Part shown: positions 45,900 to 56,214 of the stretch, one piece after another
Layout: every line of letters begins with the position of its first letter
Position numbering within the stretch: the stretch's first letter is position 1
Assembly (NCBI GenBank): GCA_001692895.1
Contig: KV748180.1
Location: forward strand, 248,001 to 312,000
Direction of reading: 5' to 3'
Source: Cenococcum geophilum 1.58
Taxonomy: Eukaryota > Ascomycota > Dothideomycetes > Gloniales > Gloniaceae
Length of the DNA stretch: 64,000 nucleotides
Program-made: the position numbers and the translations under genes
Notes under the pieces: generated by a model
The model's database searches: none
What the model saw: the letters and a program-made list of their open reading frames with translations, nothing else
Told to the model about the DNA's origin: nothing

Positions 45900-47420
45900 T
45901 AGCTAAAGTAGCCCTAGTACCCCTCTTTGGGTACCATTATACGGCTTATATTATATTATAAAGAGGTTTAGAGACTTTTTTGACTTTTCTATCTTACTTT
46001 GCAGGATGCAGCTATAGCGGCTAGTTAGTTAAGTAAATTTATTAAGATCAGACGCTAGCTTATGTGGTAATATATAATATAACTAGTAAAAGGATTATAA
46101 AAGTTCTTAATTAATGTATAGCTATTAATAATAGGGCTTAGTTATTAAAAAGTGGGAAAAGTAAAAACTTATATATTTTATATATTAGCCGCTCTAATGC
46201 CCCCTATAATATTTTAGGTATATTAAGTTATGTCTTAACTAATTCTAACGTCTATATGCGTTATACTATAACTAACTAATTTAGCGCTGTATCTAAAGTT
46301 AGAATAAGGCTGGAAATATCTTCCACTTCCGCCTTATTATCCTTTTAGCTACCTAAATATATAGGATTAGGCACAACGGGCCCGGTAATTTAAGTAAAAA
46401 CTTATCCTATTATACCGTTAAACCTATAATAAGAGATAAAACCTAGAAACTGTACTTTACTAAGAGAAAATAGCGGCTGTAAAGAGGTTCTATTAAGGAA
46501 GTCCTAAGCTGTATTTAACTAGCGTTTTGGGTTTTATAGAGTAAGGCTAGTTAGTTACTATAAAACCGTTCCGGGCTCTATTAATTGCATTATAATACGG
46601 CTAACAGCCTTTATATTAATATCCTCCGAATAAAAAGCCGCTTAAAGTATACTTTTACCTATATTTGCTGCTTAACCGTTAGCTTTTTATTTTAGGATAA
46701 TTATTAGGTACTTACTAATCTTAATTTCCCTACTCCTTAAAATTAGGAGATTTTGGCAATTTAATAAGCTATAAATAATATAAATGCTATAGATAAATAG
46801 AAGTCCTTAGATTACCTATATTTAAAATTAAAGGCTAGTTTTAAATAGAATAGCTATATTACCTCCTTATAGACTATAGCAATTTTAAACTCTGCTAATA
46901 TTTTAAAAGGGCTGGCCTAGATATCTGCTAACGATATGGACAGGCACTTGTATATTAGATATACTATTTCGCCCTCTTTAAATACTTCTAGAATATTGAT
47001 AATATTAGGGTGAGGTAACTTTAAGCATTCTAAACCGTTTACTGTCTTACTTGTCACTCTTATCTTAATAACTATAATAGGGAAAGTTGGCTCTATTTTA
47101 AAGGTAATAACCGTAGGTCCTACCTAATCTTCTTTAAGTAATTTGCGGTAGTAGTTTTACGGACTTTTTAAGACTATAAGGGTCTCTGATTCCTTTAATG
47201 GTGGAGTAGTTTTTTTATTATCGGCGGTAGATGATAATAAGAAGAGCCCTAAATCTCTATTAACTTTAAGCGGAATATAAAATGGTATACGCTTGCGCTT
47301 ATAAATGTACTTTCGTTTTATAAGTATATTAGGCCGATCCTAATCCTCATTCGCGGTAGGTTTAATTGTTTTAGCGTTTTTTTTATATGCTAGAAATTTA
47401 GTAACCCGTCTTTATAAAGA
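45900..47420 (-). pseudogene. protein-kinase-like gene, RIP-inactivated
   Basis: Read on the minus strand through stops, the gene gives KRKYIYKRKRIPFYIPLK, then GLFLLSSTADN, KIEPTFPIIVIKIRVTSK and CLKLPHPNIINILEVFKEG (about 46960-47017), then IVYLIYKCLSISLADIQASP and EFKIAIVYKEV. HPNIINILEVF with the following EGEIVYLIYKCLSISL is typical of the end of the kinase N-lobe (VAIK lysine region, alpha-C and hinge). The C-lobe is too damaged to locate HRD or DFG with confidence, so it may also have been a pseudokinase. I cannot place it in a kinase subfamily. Confidence 0.6.
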
Positions 47421-47589
47421 CATTTTTCTCTTTATTAAAAAATTATGCTTTACTATAATATATATATATACTTCTTCTAAAAAAAGAATTCTTAAAATAA
47501 AACAAATATTAGAATATTATATAAATTTAAAACAGCTCTTTTAACACTATATATAAGATATCTAAAAATATATACATTTATTTAGGGAT
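47421..47589. other. AT-rich spacer between the kinase-like and DUF3723 pseudogenes
   Basis: Very AT-rich with poly-A and poly-T runs; no feature seen. Confidence 0.4.
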
Positions 47590-49306
47590 CTAGTTAAAAG
47601 GCCATTGACGCAGTAGAGTATCTATATTATCTCTACTTTGAATAAAATAAGAGATTCGGCGTATCTTATAGGCTGTTTCGTTAGGAATTGGATTTAAGGA
47701 CTAAGTATTTCCCCCTAGCTTATTCGTATCCCCTATAAAGACCAACCCTTTTTTTTATCTCCCCTATACCTCCCATACCTATCCACTTAAAACGCTCTCT
47801 ATTAGCAATAAAAAAATTATGCCTAGTATTCGCTAAATCCACTAAAGTGGATTTAAATCTTGGAGACAACGCTAAGAATATATAAAGCCTACGATTTATA
47901 TAAAGATATAGAATAATTAGCTTTTCCTAAATCATTTCTAAGAACGTAGAGTTATCGGGTAAGGGTATTGGGTCGTTCTCGCTTAAGGGTACGTTAATAG
48001 TTAGCCTTTAACTAGCTTCTAACTTAGGGTTTATTGTATTCTCTATATTACGACCTAAGGGGTTCCCTATACTAGGGCCTAAGGCTCCTAAGTTAGAGCT
48101 TAAGGGAGGCTCTAAGTTAGGGTTTAAGAGAGTGCCTAGTAGCCTACTGCTTAGTCTTTAAATAAGCGGCTCTAAAAGTTTATCGGGAACCCTAAAAAAA
48201 AGTATGGAATATATCTCACTTAATATAAAACGTTAAGGTATGTTGCTTTACCTAAATAGGCTACTAACTATTTATATTTTTGATAAATAAATATTTCCTA
48301 TTAGCAATATGGGATTGTTTAAACGGTCGACTATATTAGTATATTTTTGGCTGACGAATAGAGTTATTTGTAAGAAATGGGAAACTTATATAAGGATGGC
48401 GACTTGGTATATCTCTAATTATTTAACAAATCCGCTGCACTTACTAAAGTATAAGACTTGGCTTAAGCTTAGAGAGAGTTCTAAGGTAAGTTATACTAAG
48501 GAAGTCTTCTACTATATTCTCTATGTGATTTGTATATATTAACTAAGTAATCTTATTAAAGCTAAAGCCTAGTCTTTGTGTAAGGAATCCTAGCCATTCC
48601 TATAATATATCGCATAGCTTGACCTCTAGTTTAGGCTTACCGAGGTCCTTCCAGGGTGTTATACTAGTAAGTTAAAGAAAGTGTCGTATAGTAAAAAGCT
48701 AAATTTGTAGGTAGCCAAGCCTAAAGTTTAATTCCTTTAAATTACTTTCTTTTATAGTGTAAACGCTTTCTACTGTTTATATACTTATTTAGCCTTAATT
48801 TAATCCTAGGTAGGCTCGTCCTATAGCTATCTACACTATACCTTTAAATTTATTTGGCAGAAGTCTTTTAACCACCTTAGAGTACGGTTTAAGATATTTT
48901 ATGTCCTTAAAAAATGTATATAGAGAAGGAATTCATCCTAGGAAATTCTTTAGGCGCTCTAAGATTCCGCTTCGTACTTAGTAAGAAATAACGGCTAAAA
49001 AGAGTTAACTATCCTTTATAAGATTTTCAATCTCTAATCTATTATATAACGAACCTTAGGGAATAAAAAGCTTAATAAGAAAAACTGTACAAAAATCTAA
49101 GAGAGGTATAAGGGCTTTGTTATTATTAAGTATATATAACTATAAACTATAAATATAGTTAAGATAGTAAATAAGCTCCTATACAATATTAGTTATAAAT
49201 TTTAGCCGGCTTTAATTATTATAATTACCTTATCGCATTTTAAAGTAAGGATATAATATAAAGTGCCCAGCTAAAGTGCCGGCCAAAGCCTAATAAGTAA
49301 AAGAAG
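47590..49306 (-). pseudogene. DUF3723 gene, 3' part (separated by Copia-2)
   Basis: The minus-strand reading continues the gene that starts at 56214. Next to the Copia-2 boundary it gives LGTLYYILTLKCD (49232-49270), then FFKDIKYLKPYSKVVKRLLP, IAIGRAYLGLNQGQISIQTV (about 48750-48810), RLGYLQI*LFTIRHF, PWKDLGKPKLEVKLCDILQ and GFLTQRLGFSFNKIT, and further on FLALSPRFKSTLVDLANTRH (about 47840-47900). This order agrees with DUF3723 proteins as I remember them. DUF3723 genes are among the accessory genes repeatedly found in Starships. A repetitive Leu/Arg-rich stretch corresponds to 48000-48180. The 77-codon plus-strand frame at 48309-48542 is antisense to this gene. Confidence 0.68.
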
Positions 49307-49524
49307 TGTTGGTACCAATTTAATGGTATAAGTGAGTCGTGTCTAGGGGCACAAAATACGTATAGTATCGTATGCTTATTTAGACGGTGGTGACTGTCGA
49401 TTCTATTGAGGTAGACTACGTGGTCTATATACTGACGCGCCTCCCCCCTAATTAGTCAGCACGTAGGTGGTTGGTGCACGAACGCGTATTTACGCGTTCG
49501 TACACCAGGTGCTATAATTATACA
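49307..49524 (-). repeat. Copia-2 3' LTR (218 bp)
   Basis: Begins TGTTGGTACCAATT and ends ATTATACA. It contains a 15-bp hairpin (GGTGCACGAACGCGT / ACGCGTTCGTACACC, one mismatch, 4-base loop) at about 49470-49505. It differs from the other copy at about nine sites, all transitions. Confidence 0.94.
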
Positions 49525-49774
49525 CTGGCGGTACTTGGAAAATGAAACCACTTGTGTACAGCCTCCGTAATTACCTTAATAGAACCATAAAACACATAAG
49601 AAAATACATAGGAAATCCCTCCTGAGGTGCCTTCTGGGTTGCCTTCCAAATGGTGCTCCAAGCTGGCCGTAAGTCCTGCTTACGGTCCGTAAAATGAACT
49701 GTACGGCCTTTTGACGGGCTGTAAATGCACCGTACGGCCTTCCGACGGGCCGTAGCTGAACTATAAATGCTCCG

Positions 49775-52700
49775 TTAGTCTCGCTCTACTTATTCTATAA
49801 CCTTTAGGTTGAGCTTGTTCGTGTCGATTAGGGTTTTAAGAGCTTAATATGGCTTTGCCTTAGTTATGGCGTCTGCTAGGTTGTCTCCACTACTAATCCA
49901 TTTAACCTCCGTAATCTTACGTTGTTCGTAGGCCTAATATAAGCACATTAGGTCGACTATAAGCCTCTTCTCTTGTGTCGTACCTAGTTTAACTAGGCAG
50001 TCGTAAAGGGACTTTGAATTGGTGTATAAAACTAGGGGTAACTGCTCCAGTTATAGAATCTTCTGGACTGTTGATTTGATTGCGGCTGCTATATTAAAGC
50101 CATAAGCTAGTGCATATAGTTTAGAGGCTAGTACACTACGGGTTACTTGTTTGCACTTAATTGAAGACTAATATAGTATATTTGCGTCCTAATTGCGGTC
50201 CGTAAGTATAATTATAAAGCCGATTTGTAATAATAGGTCTTTGTTATTGGTAAAGGAGGCGTTTGTAAATGCTAGTAAGCTAAGGGAACTTAGGTCTAGT
50301 GGTATAAAAGTAAGTCCCCTTGCTGCATTGTCAATTTGCCACTAAATGCGCTTATTAAGCTGCTTAATATTTTTTTCTTGCGGATTTACTGCCTGGGCCG
50401 CAAAGGACAAGTCGTAGGCAGATTTGGGTTGGCAGACTATGGCAATATAGGCGCCTCTTGCACGCTATGCAGTGTATTAGTCCTTTATATTTACGGTCTT
50501 ACGGGTCTCTCCGCGGGAACTGGTGAGGTTTGTAGGCTTTGCTATAATAAGCTTTAGGTTTTAAGCTTGGCGTTCCTGGGTCAGCTAGATTAAGTTGCCC
50601 TTTTATATAATTAAGCCTCCGTTAAACTTAATTAGAGTTTACTTAGTTAACTGCTTTTGCGGCTTTGCCAGGAACTTAGCTTCTTATAGTTTAGTCTCTT
50701 TAGCGTCCGTAAATATCTGGTCTGCTAAGAAGAGGGTATTATCTGTTTGGAGTCTAATAATACTAAGGCCGTTTAATAGGCTGTATAGGAGGCAGGGGTT
50801 GTAGGTCGACTGTTCCATTTTAAGTTTACTGACGTAGTGCTAGTGGTATGTCTTAAACTAATGGTTTCTGGCTTCTGGTACTCCGTAAAGAGGTTTTATA
50901 ACCCGTAAAATTGTTCCTAGTTATAGGTTAAGCTTATAGGGTGGTCGTATAAAGATATCCCTACTTAGGTAGGTGTTAGACTGCACGTAGGCTTGTGAGA
51001 TATCCCGTAAGTAAAGGGCTACGGATTTGGTTTGCTGTAGTCTAGGCGTAAGTGCGAGTATAATCCGTTAACTAACCCGTTGAATTGTAGGTAATTGCGT
51101 AAGGACTAGGTCCTTTCTCTGGTCGTTATAAGCTTATATAATAAGCCTTAATTTCTTAAAGGCTTTGTTAGTACTAGGGTGCTTAATCTTGTTAATAAAG
51201 CGTAAGTTAAATATACGGACGCCTTGCGGAACGTCTCTCTCCGTTATAATTGCAAAGACACCCTTTTTAAGTAGTCTATTAATCTCTTTACGCCGTAAGT
51301 CCGTAAAAGGGGTTTCCTATACTAGAACTGATATATCTATAGGCGGAGATTGCTTTGCGGATATGCCTGCGGAGGTTAGGTAGTTCTCCGTTACGGGATT
51401 CTTATAGGGGCGTCCTCGGCCACGCTTTACGGCAGGTTTAGTAGGTTTAGTGGGTTTCTGGGGGACCTCTGGGGTAGGCAAGGGTACCTCCAGTTTGTCT
51501 AATTCGGCAGTCGTTTCTAGTTCGTCTGGTTTGGTGGTTACTTCTAGTTTATCTAGCTTGATGTCATGGGTGTTTTTAGGCCAAAAGTAGGGTTTTACGG
51601 ACGTGCTTCTGAAGCTAGTTGGCCCGCTAGGAAGCTGTACGCAGCACGTCTCGTTTTCTACGGCTAGTAGATGGTAAGGTCTATTCTAACTGCCGCTTTT
51701 ACGCTATATGAGGACTTCAGAGTTAAGCGGGAGGTTGTGTACTAAGGTTGTATTAGGTCCGTTGCGGTAGTATAGGGCGTTATTGACAGTTTGTTTGGCC
51801 CGTAATTTGACTATTTTGGCCATTGCCTTCCGTATTATAGCTGCTCGTTCCGTAATAGACGGGGCAGGAGGGCCTAGGCTGCTTATCCTTGGGTAGGCTC
51901 CGTAAACCAAGAGGGTGGGTACTAGTCCGTTAGGGCTAGCGGTGTTGTTAATAGCTTTTACGGCCATCTATAAAGCTAGTTCCTTTTAAATGTCCTTGTA
52001 CTCGTCTATAATAATCTAATAAGCTCTCCGTAGAGCTAGGTAAGCTCGCTTAATAAGCCCGACGGACTAATACGCCTTAACTGGAACAGCTTTTATTAAT
52101 ATAGCCATGGCCATAGCATACTGCTGGAATTCCTTGCTGATGAAGTTCCTACCGGTGTTGTAGGTGATATACTTAGGAGGTTTAACGTACGTGTTAATCT
52201 AGCAGGTCCGTAAGATATCCCAAGTGTGCTTTGCGGATATATTTTGCAACTAACGGGCGGCTTAGTAGCGGGTTGCCTCGTTAATTATGTGTAATACTGG
52301 GCTGCCGTTAATATACATAATGTCTACGTACACTGAGTGGTTGAAGTTAAGGTCCTCGCGAAGGGTGAACTTAAATCGGCCTAGGGAACGTCCGTATTTC
52401 TGGCAAAAGGAGCAGTATTTAGTTAGGTAATTAACTGCCTTTCTATTAATATTGTCGTGTCTAGAGCGTTTAAGGACTCTATATAGCTTTTTGGCTAATG
52501 GGTGGCCGAAACGGCGGTGCAGACGGTGGATCTTTGTACTGGTAAGGTAGCACGGGTTATAGTTGAAAGATTCCTAAATATAGGTCCGTAAAGTCTCTCC
52601 CTATATAAGGAACGGGTGTCTAAATCGTTGTGTAATTAGTAGGGTAATATGCTTACTTCCTGGGGCAGTTACGGGGCCGATTAAGGTGTCTGTAATATTG

Positions 52701-54775
52701 TTATAGTAAACCTGTAACCTGTCTATGTCCGCAAGGCAAAGTAAAAAAGGGGTGTCTGCTTTTACTATGTGGAAGTTAACTAGGCTAATTAGGGTCTTAA
52801 CTGTAACTAATCCAATTAATGTAGTTGAGCTAATGCCGAATTAGACGTTTACGGCCCCAGTTTGCGTAATATTAATATCCGTATTGTCATTTGCGGTAGT
52901 CCTATATGCGAGGTATTATCTGTAGCCTGCAGTAGACTTCTTGGAGGCGCCTATATCGATTATAACACCGTAGAATTCCTTAGGGGTATAGCGTTCTGTA
53001 GTAATATATGCAAATGGGTCCTGCTTGTAATCTATAACGTCTGTAATGGGGGTGCTTGCGGAATGGTTTTTGGGCGCAACTGAGTATATAAAGGAACGGT
53101 CGGCTAATACGGTTGTAATATTAAAGGCTTAGCTGTCTGTAAAAGGTCCGAAAGTAGTTAGGAACGTCTCTAGGGTCTCCTGTTCCTGGTTGTCTAGGTT
53201 AAAGTTAATTATAAGAGCTTCTATTAACTTATTAGGGGGCTCCTCTTCTTCCTCTCCTTCGTATTCTAAGATAAACTGGCTAATCCGTTTATCAAATCTC
53301 TTCTTAGACCTGTTACGTTCTTCCTGGGTATGCCTTATAGACCAATATCCTTCCTTGCTGCATATAAAGCACTTCTAACTGGTTTGTCTGCGGGGGTATG
53401 CTTTTGTACGGGAGTTGCTGCGGAGGTTGCGGGTAGAACCTGGTCGATGCGGATACTGCTGGTGGTATTGGCGGTCCGTAAAGTAGGCATCTAAATTAGG
53501 TTACGGATTTTGCAGGTCCGTAATAAAAGCTTAAGTACTGCCTGGCGGGTTTAAGGCTTTATACGTTGCAATAGAGGACCATAAATTGTTAATAAGGCCA
53601 GCTATGGTGTCTGCGGGCTTGTAATAGGCGTATTTGTAGGGTTCCATTTCCTGGCAGGCCGTAATTAGTTTATTATGCAAGAAGTCGTCCGTTTGAAGCT
53701 TAATATTAAGACCGTGCTATAGGTGGCGGAGGTCTTTGATAAGGATTTATAGGCACTCTATGGTTAATTTTTTAGTATTCTTGTCCATTACGGTCCGTAA
53801 CTTGGTCGCATTCCATTGGGTAAGGATATTATGCCTATATTCCGGTCCTTTAAAGTAATTGCGTGTGGCTTCGCATAGCTTATTAAAGGGAACACCAAGG
53901 GGGTTGCTTTTAAGGTTGGTGTAGTAGTGGTTAAGTACTAGGCCGCGCAGTATGGTAGAGTAGGCTTGGCTAAACTCCTGTTTAGGAATATCGGCCTTCT
54001 AACAGAGGTCCGTAAAGATGGTTAGTTTAAAGTTAAAGTTGTCGTTTTCACCGCTGTACTTGGATTTGTCGGTGTAGAGCTTAGCTAGGTTAGCTAGCTC
54101 CTTGCTGTAGGTCTTTACTTAGGTAGTTTGCGGGTTTGTAGCTTGTGGATTTGTGGGTTGCGGATATGTGGGTTACGGATCTGTAGTTTAAATAACGGGA
54201 GGGGTTTGGTCCGTATTTTGGTTCGCGGGGGTATTATGGTCCGTAATTTGGGTTACGGGGGTATTACGGTCCGTAACATGAGTACTAGGTGTACTTTGGC
54301 CAGTAAGATTAATTCTAAAACTGCTTGGGTTTGTAGGATGAATTTGGTTAAGAGGGTTAGGTATAAGGCTAGTGATTATATTAAGTTTGGAAGAAGCAAA
54401 GAGTTCCTTAGTAGTGTTGTACTCGTCTAGGATTTCTTCCTTAGTCCATTCCGTTCGGTCCTCCTTATGTATTATATTATATAAGGACCGTGTGACAGTG
54501 ACCCATTTGTTCCTTTTAACCCATACGCCTTAGTTACGTAAAAGGGTCCGTAGGTTATAGATGGTAGTGGGGTTGCATTTTTTAAAGATGGCTTCTGTAA
54601 AGTCCGCAAAGTCTTCCTGGTATTGCTCCCATAGGTTAACGTTTATGAGCTTAAAGTATTTGTACTTAAGGATTTTAAATTTAATATAGTTGTTGACGTC
54701 ATCTATAGATGTAACGTTAACTCCTTGTCTCTACTTTTTTTGACCTTTATTAACCTACTTACTAATGTCTGCCAT
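49775..54775 (-). pseudogene. Copia-2 gag-pol polyprotein, stop-riddled but length-preserved
   Basis: An ATG at 54775 and a stop at 49775 lie in the same frame (5001 bases, 1667 codons). Gag contains a Pro/Thr-rich repeat region (NTPVTQITDHNTPANQNTD-like, about 54140-54300). A knuckle-like CFICSKEGYWSIRH lies near 53350. The protease region follows, then RLHRRFGHP and FCQKYGRSLGRFKFTLRED (about 52340-52410) and an 88-residue open integrase part at 51704-51967 (FGAYPR-type motif reads YGAYPR). Reverse transcriptase spans roughly 51200-50400 (EISQAYVQS-like start), and RNase H reads LVLYTNSKSLYDCLVKLGTT and KWISSGDNLADAITK near 49880-50060. I counted about a dozen TAA/TAG stops in Gag alone, fitting former Gln or Trp codons. 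No frameshift was noticed. Confidence 0.85.
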
Positions 54776-54799
54776 ACTGTGTAGTGTAGTATAGTGCGT

Positions 54800-55265
54800 A
54801 GCGGGTGGAAGAGGTCTTGTGAGGGTCTGTAAAATCGGTTGACGGGCCTGTAACGGTTCGTAGAAGGGTAAGGGGGTCTCCGTAGGGTCTTAACAGGTCC
54901 GTAGTGGTTTGTAGGAGGGTAAGAGGTCTCTGTAACGGTCCGTAAAAGTAATTAATGGGTCCGTAATGGTTCGTAAAAGGGTAAGGGGTCTCTGTAAGGG
55001 GTTAGAGAGGAGGCCGGGGTATTTTAGTAGGGTGTGGTGGTTGCGTTCTTGGTGTAATTGTGTTCTTAACGTGGTCGCGTTGACTACTAGTACAGTGGTT
55101 AATATCTCTAATTAAGGTGGAGCGTAAACGTCTTCCAAAACTAGGGTAGATTTAAGGTAATTCTAGGTAAGGTGGAGCGTTAGACGTCTTCCAAATCTAG
55201 AGTACTTTAATTCTCTTTAACTGAAATAGGGGCTTGTAAGGTGGAGCGTTGGACGTCTTTTAAGC
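54800..55265 (-). repeat. Copia-2 leader tandem repeats
   Basis: Between the 5' LTR and gag there are two sets. About three units of roughly 65 bp contain GGTCCGTAA..GGTTCGTA..AGGGTAAGGGGTCTC (54809-55015). About three units of roughly 60 bp contain AAGGTGGAGCGT..GACGTCTTCCAA (55105-55265). Repeated leaders may serve packaging or regulation; this is inference only. Confidence 0.8.
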
Positions 55266-55304
55266 AAGTGCGTATCTCCTGATCTGTGCGCGCTTACTAA
55301 TTAG

Positions 55305-55522
55305 TGTTGGTACTAATTTAATGGTATAAGTGAGTTGTGTCTAGGGGCACAAAATACGTATAGTATTGTATGCTTATTTAGACGGTGGTGACTGTCGATT
55401 CTATTGAGGTAGACTACGTGGTCTATATACTGACGCGCCTCCCCCCTGATTAGTTAGCACGTAGGTGGTTGGTGCACGAACGCGTATTTACGCGTTTGTA
55501 CACTAGGTGCTGTAATTATATA
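55305..55522 (-). repeat. Copia-2 5' LTR (218 bp)
   Basis: Same length as the left copy; its plus-strand end ATTATATA has lost the canonical CA. The hairpin is conserved. Confidence 0.94.
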
Positions 55523-55527
55523 AGAAG

Positions 55528-56214
55528 GTTATTAAATGCATCGCGGAGACGCGGCATTTTTTTAAGCAGTTTTTTAATATCCTTTTTTTTGCTTTTAGAA
55601 AGCCTGGAAAGCCATTTATTTTCTTATATAAGATCTACGCGACGCTAGAAATATTAAAGGTGTTAAAATATATTACCGTCGCAGAATAGGCGTTTATTTA
55701 AATATTCTATTCGAAGTTCTAAGATATAACTCAATAAAAGGCCTTTATAGATTAGTTTTAGATTACGTTATTCTATACCTTAGGTTAACTTACTATTAAG
55801 ATACAACCTTATAACTTACTACTTTTCCCTTAGGGCAAGGTAAGCTTTACCTACTTTAATATAATATTAACTATACAAGCAAACTACTATAGAGTTATTA
55901 TTAAGCAGTAGTTCTGGCGGCTCGCTTTAACAGTCTAAAAGACCTACCTATGTTAAGTCAGACTTACGCAGACCTTTATTAAGGGTCTCTTGACTAATTA
56001 GAGCTAATATATAGTATTCTAGCTCTAAGCGGTAGCAGCCTTCTATCTTAAAGATGTTAATAAGTTAGAGAACGTTTTCCCAATTAAGGGTCCGAGCTCC
56101 TTTAACCTTCTAGTCCTCAAACTTCAGAAATAATAAGCGGATCTTTACATCCCCATAAAAGTAACTCTATTTCTCATTAAAGAGAGATAAGTCGCGCTCT
56201 AACTTAGAATCCAT
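55528..56214 (-). pseudogene. DUF3723 gene, 5' part (separated by Copia-2)
   Basis: An ATG at 56214 opens MDSKLERDLSLFNEK, then a stop, then YGDVKIRLLFLKFED and KGARTLN (56085-56155). After a one-base frame change come EGCYRLELEYYILALIS, QETLNKGLRKSDLT, SEPPELLLNNNS, VVCLYSQYYIKVGKAYLA and RLYLNSKLTQGIE. This agrees with the conserved N-terminal part of DUF3723 proteins (IRLxFLxFEDP, ARxLN, GCxRLxPEHHI, CLHGQHRIxA). At the Copia-2 edge it reads MPRLRDAFNNLL; joining across the AGAAG duplication leads into LGTLYYILTLKCD at 49270, which is expected to follow. Stops are TAA and TAG. Confidence 0.72.

Larger units (their letters stand above)
49307..55522 (-). mobile_element. Copia-2: complete Ty1/Copia retrotransposon inside the DUF3723 gene
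   Basis: 6216 bp with 218-bp LTRs and the exact duplication AGAAG (49302-49306, 55523-55527). Coding is on the minus strand, so the right LTR is the 5' LTR. Integrase precedes reverse transcriptase and RNase H. It is much less damaged than the other elements: CA and TG are common and the coding frame keeps its length, though stops are present. It must be younger than the DUF3723 gene it interrupts. Confidence 0.95.

Noticed and set aside
48309..48542. 77-codon plus-strand open frame
   Set aside because: Antisense to the DUF3723 pseudogene, whose motifs continue on the minus strand through this interval.
54128..54430. 100-codon plus-strand open frame
   Set aside because: Antisense to the Pro/Thr-rich repeat of Copia-2 Gag; its Cys/Gly-Leu repeats mirror that low-complexity sequence.
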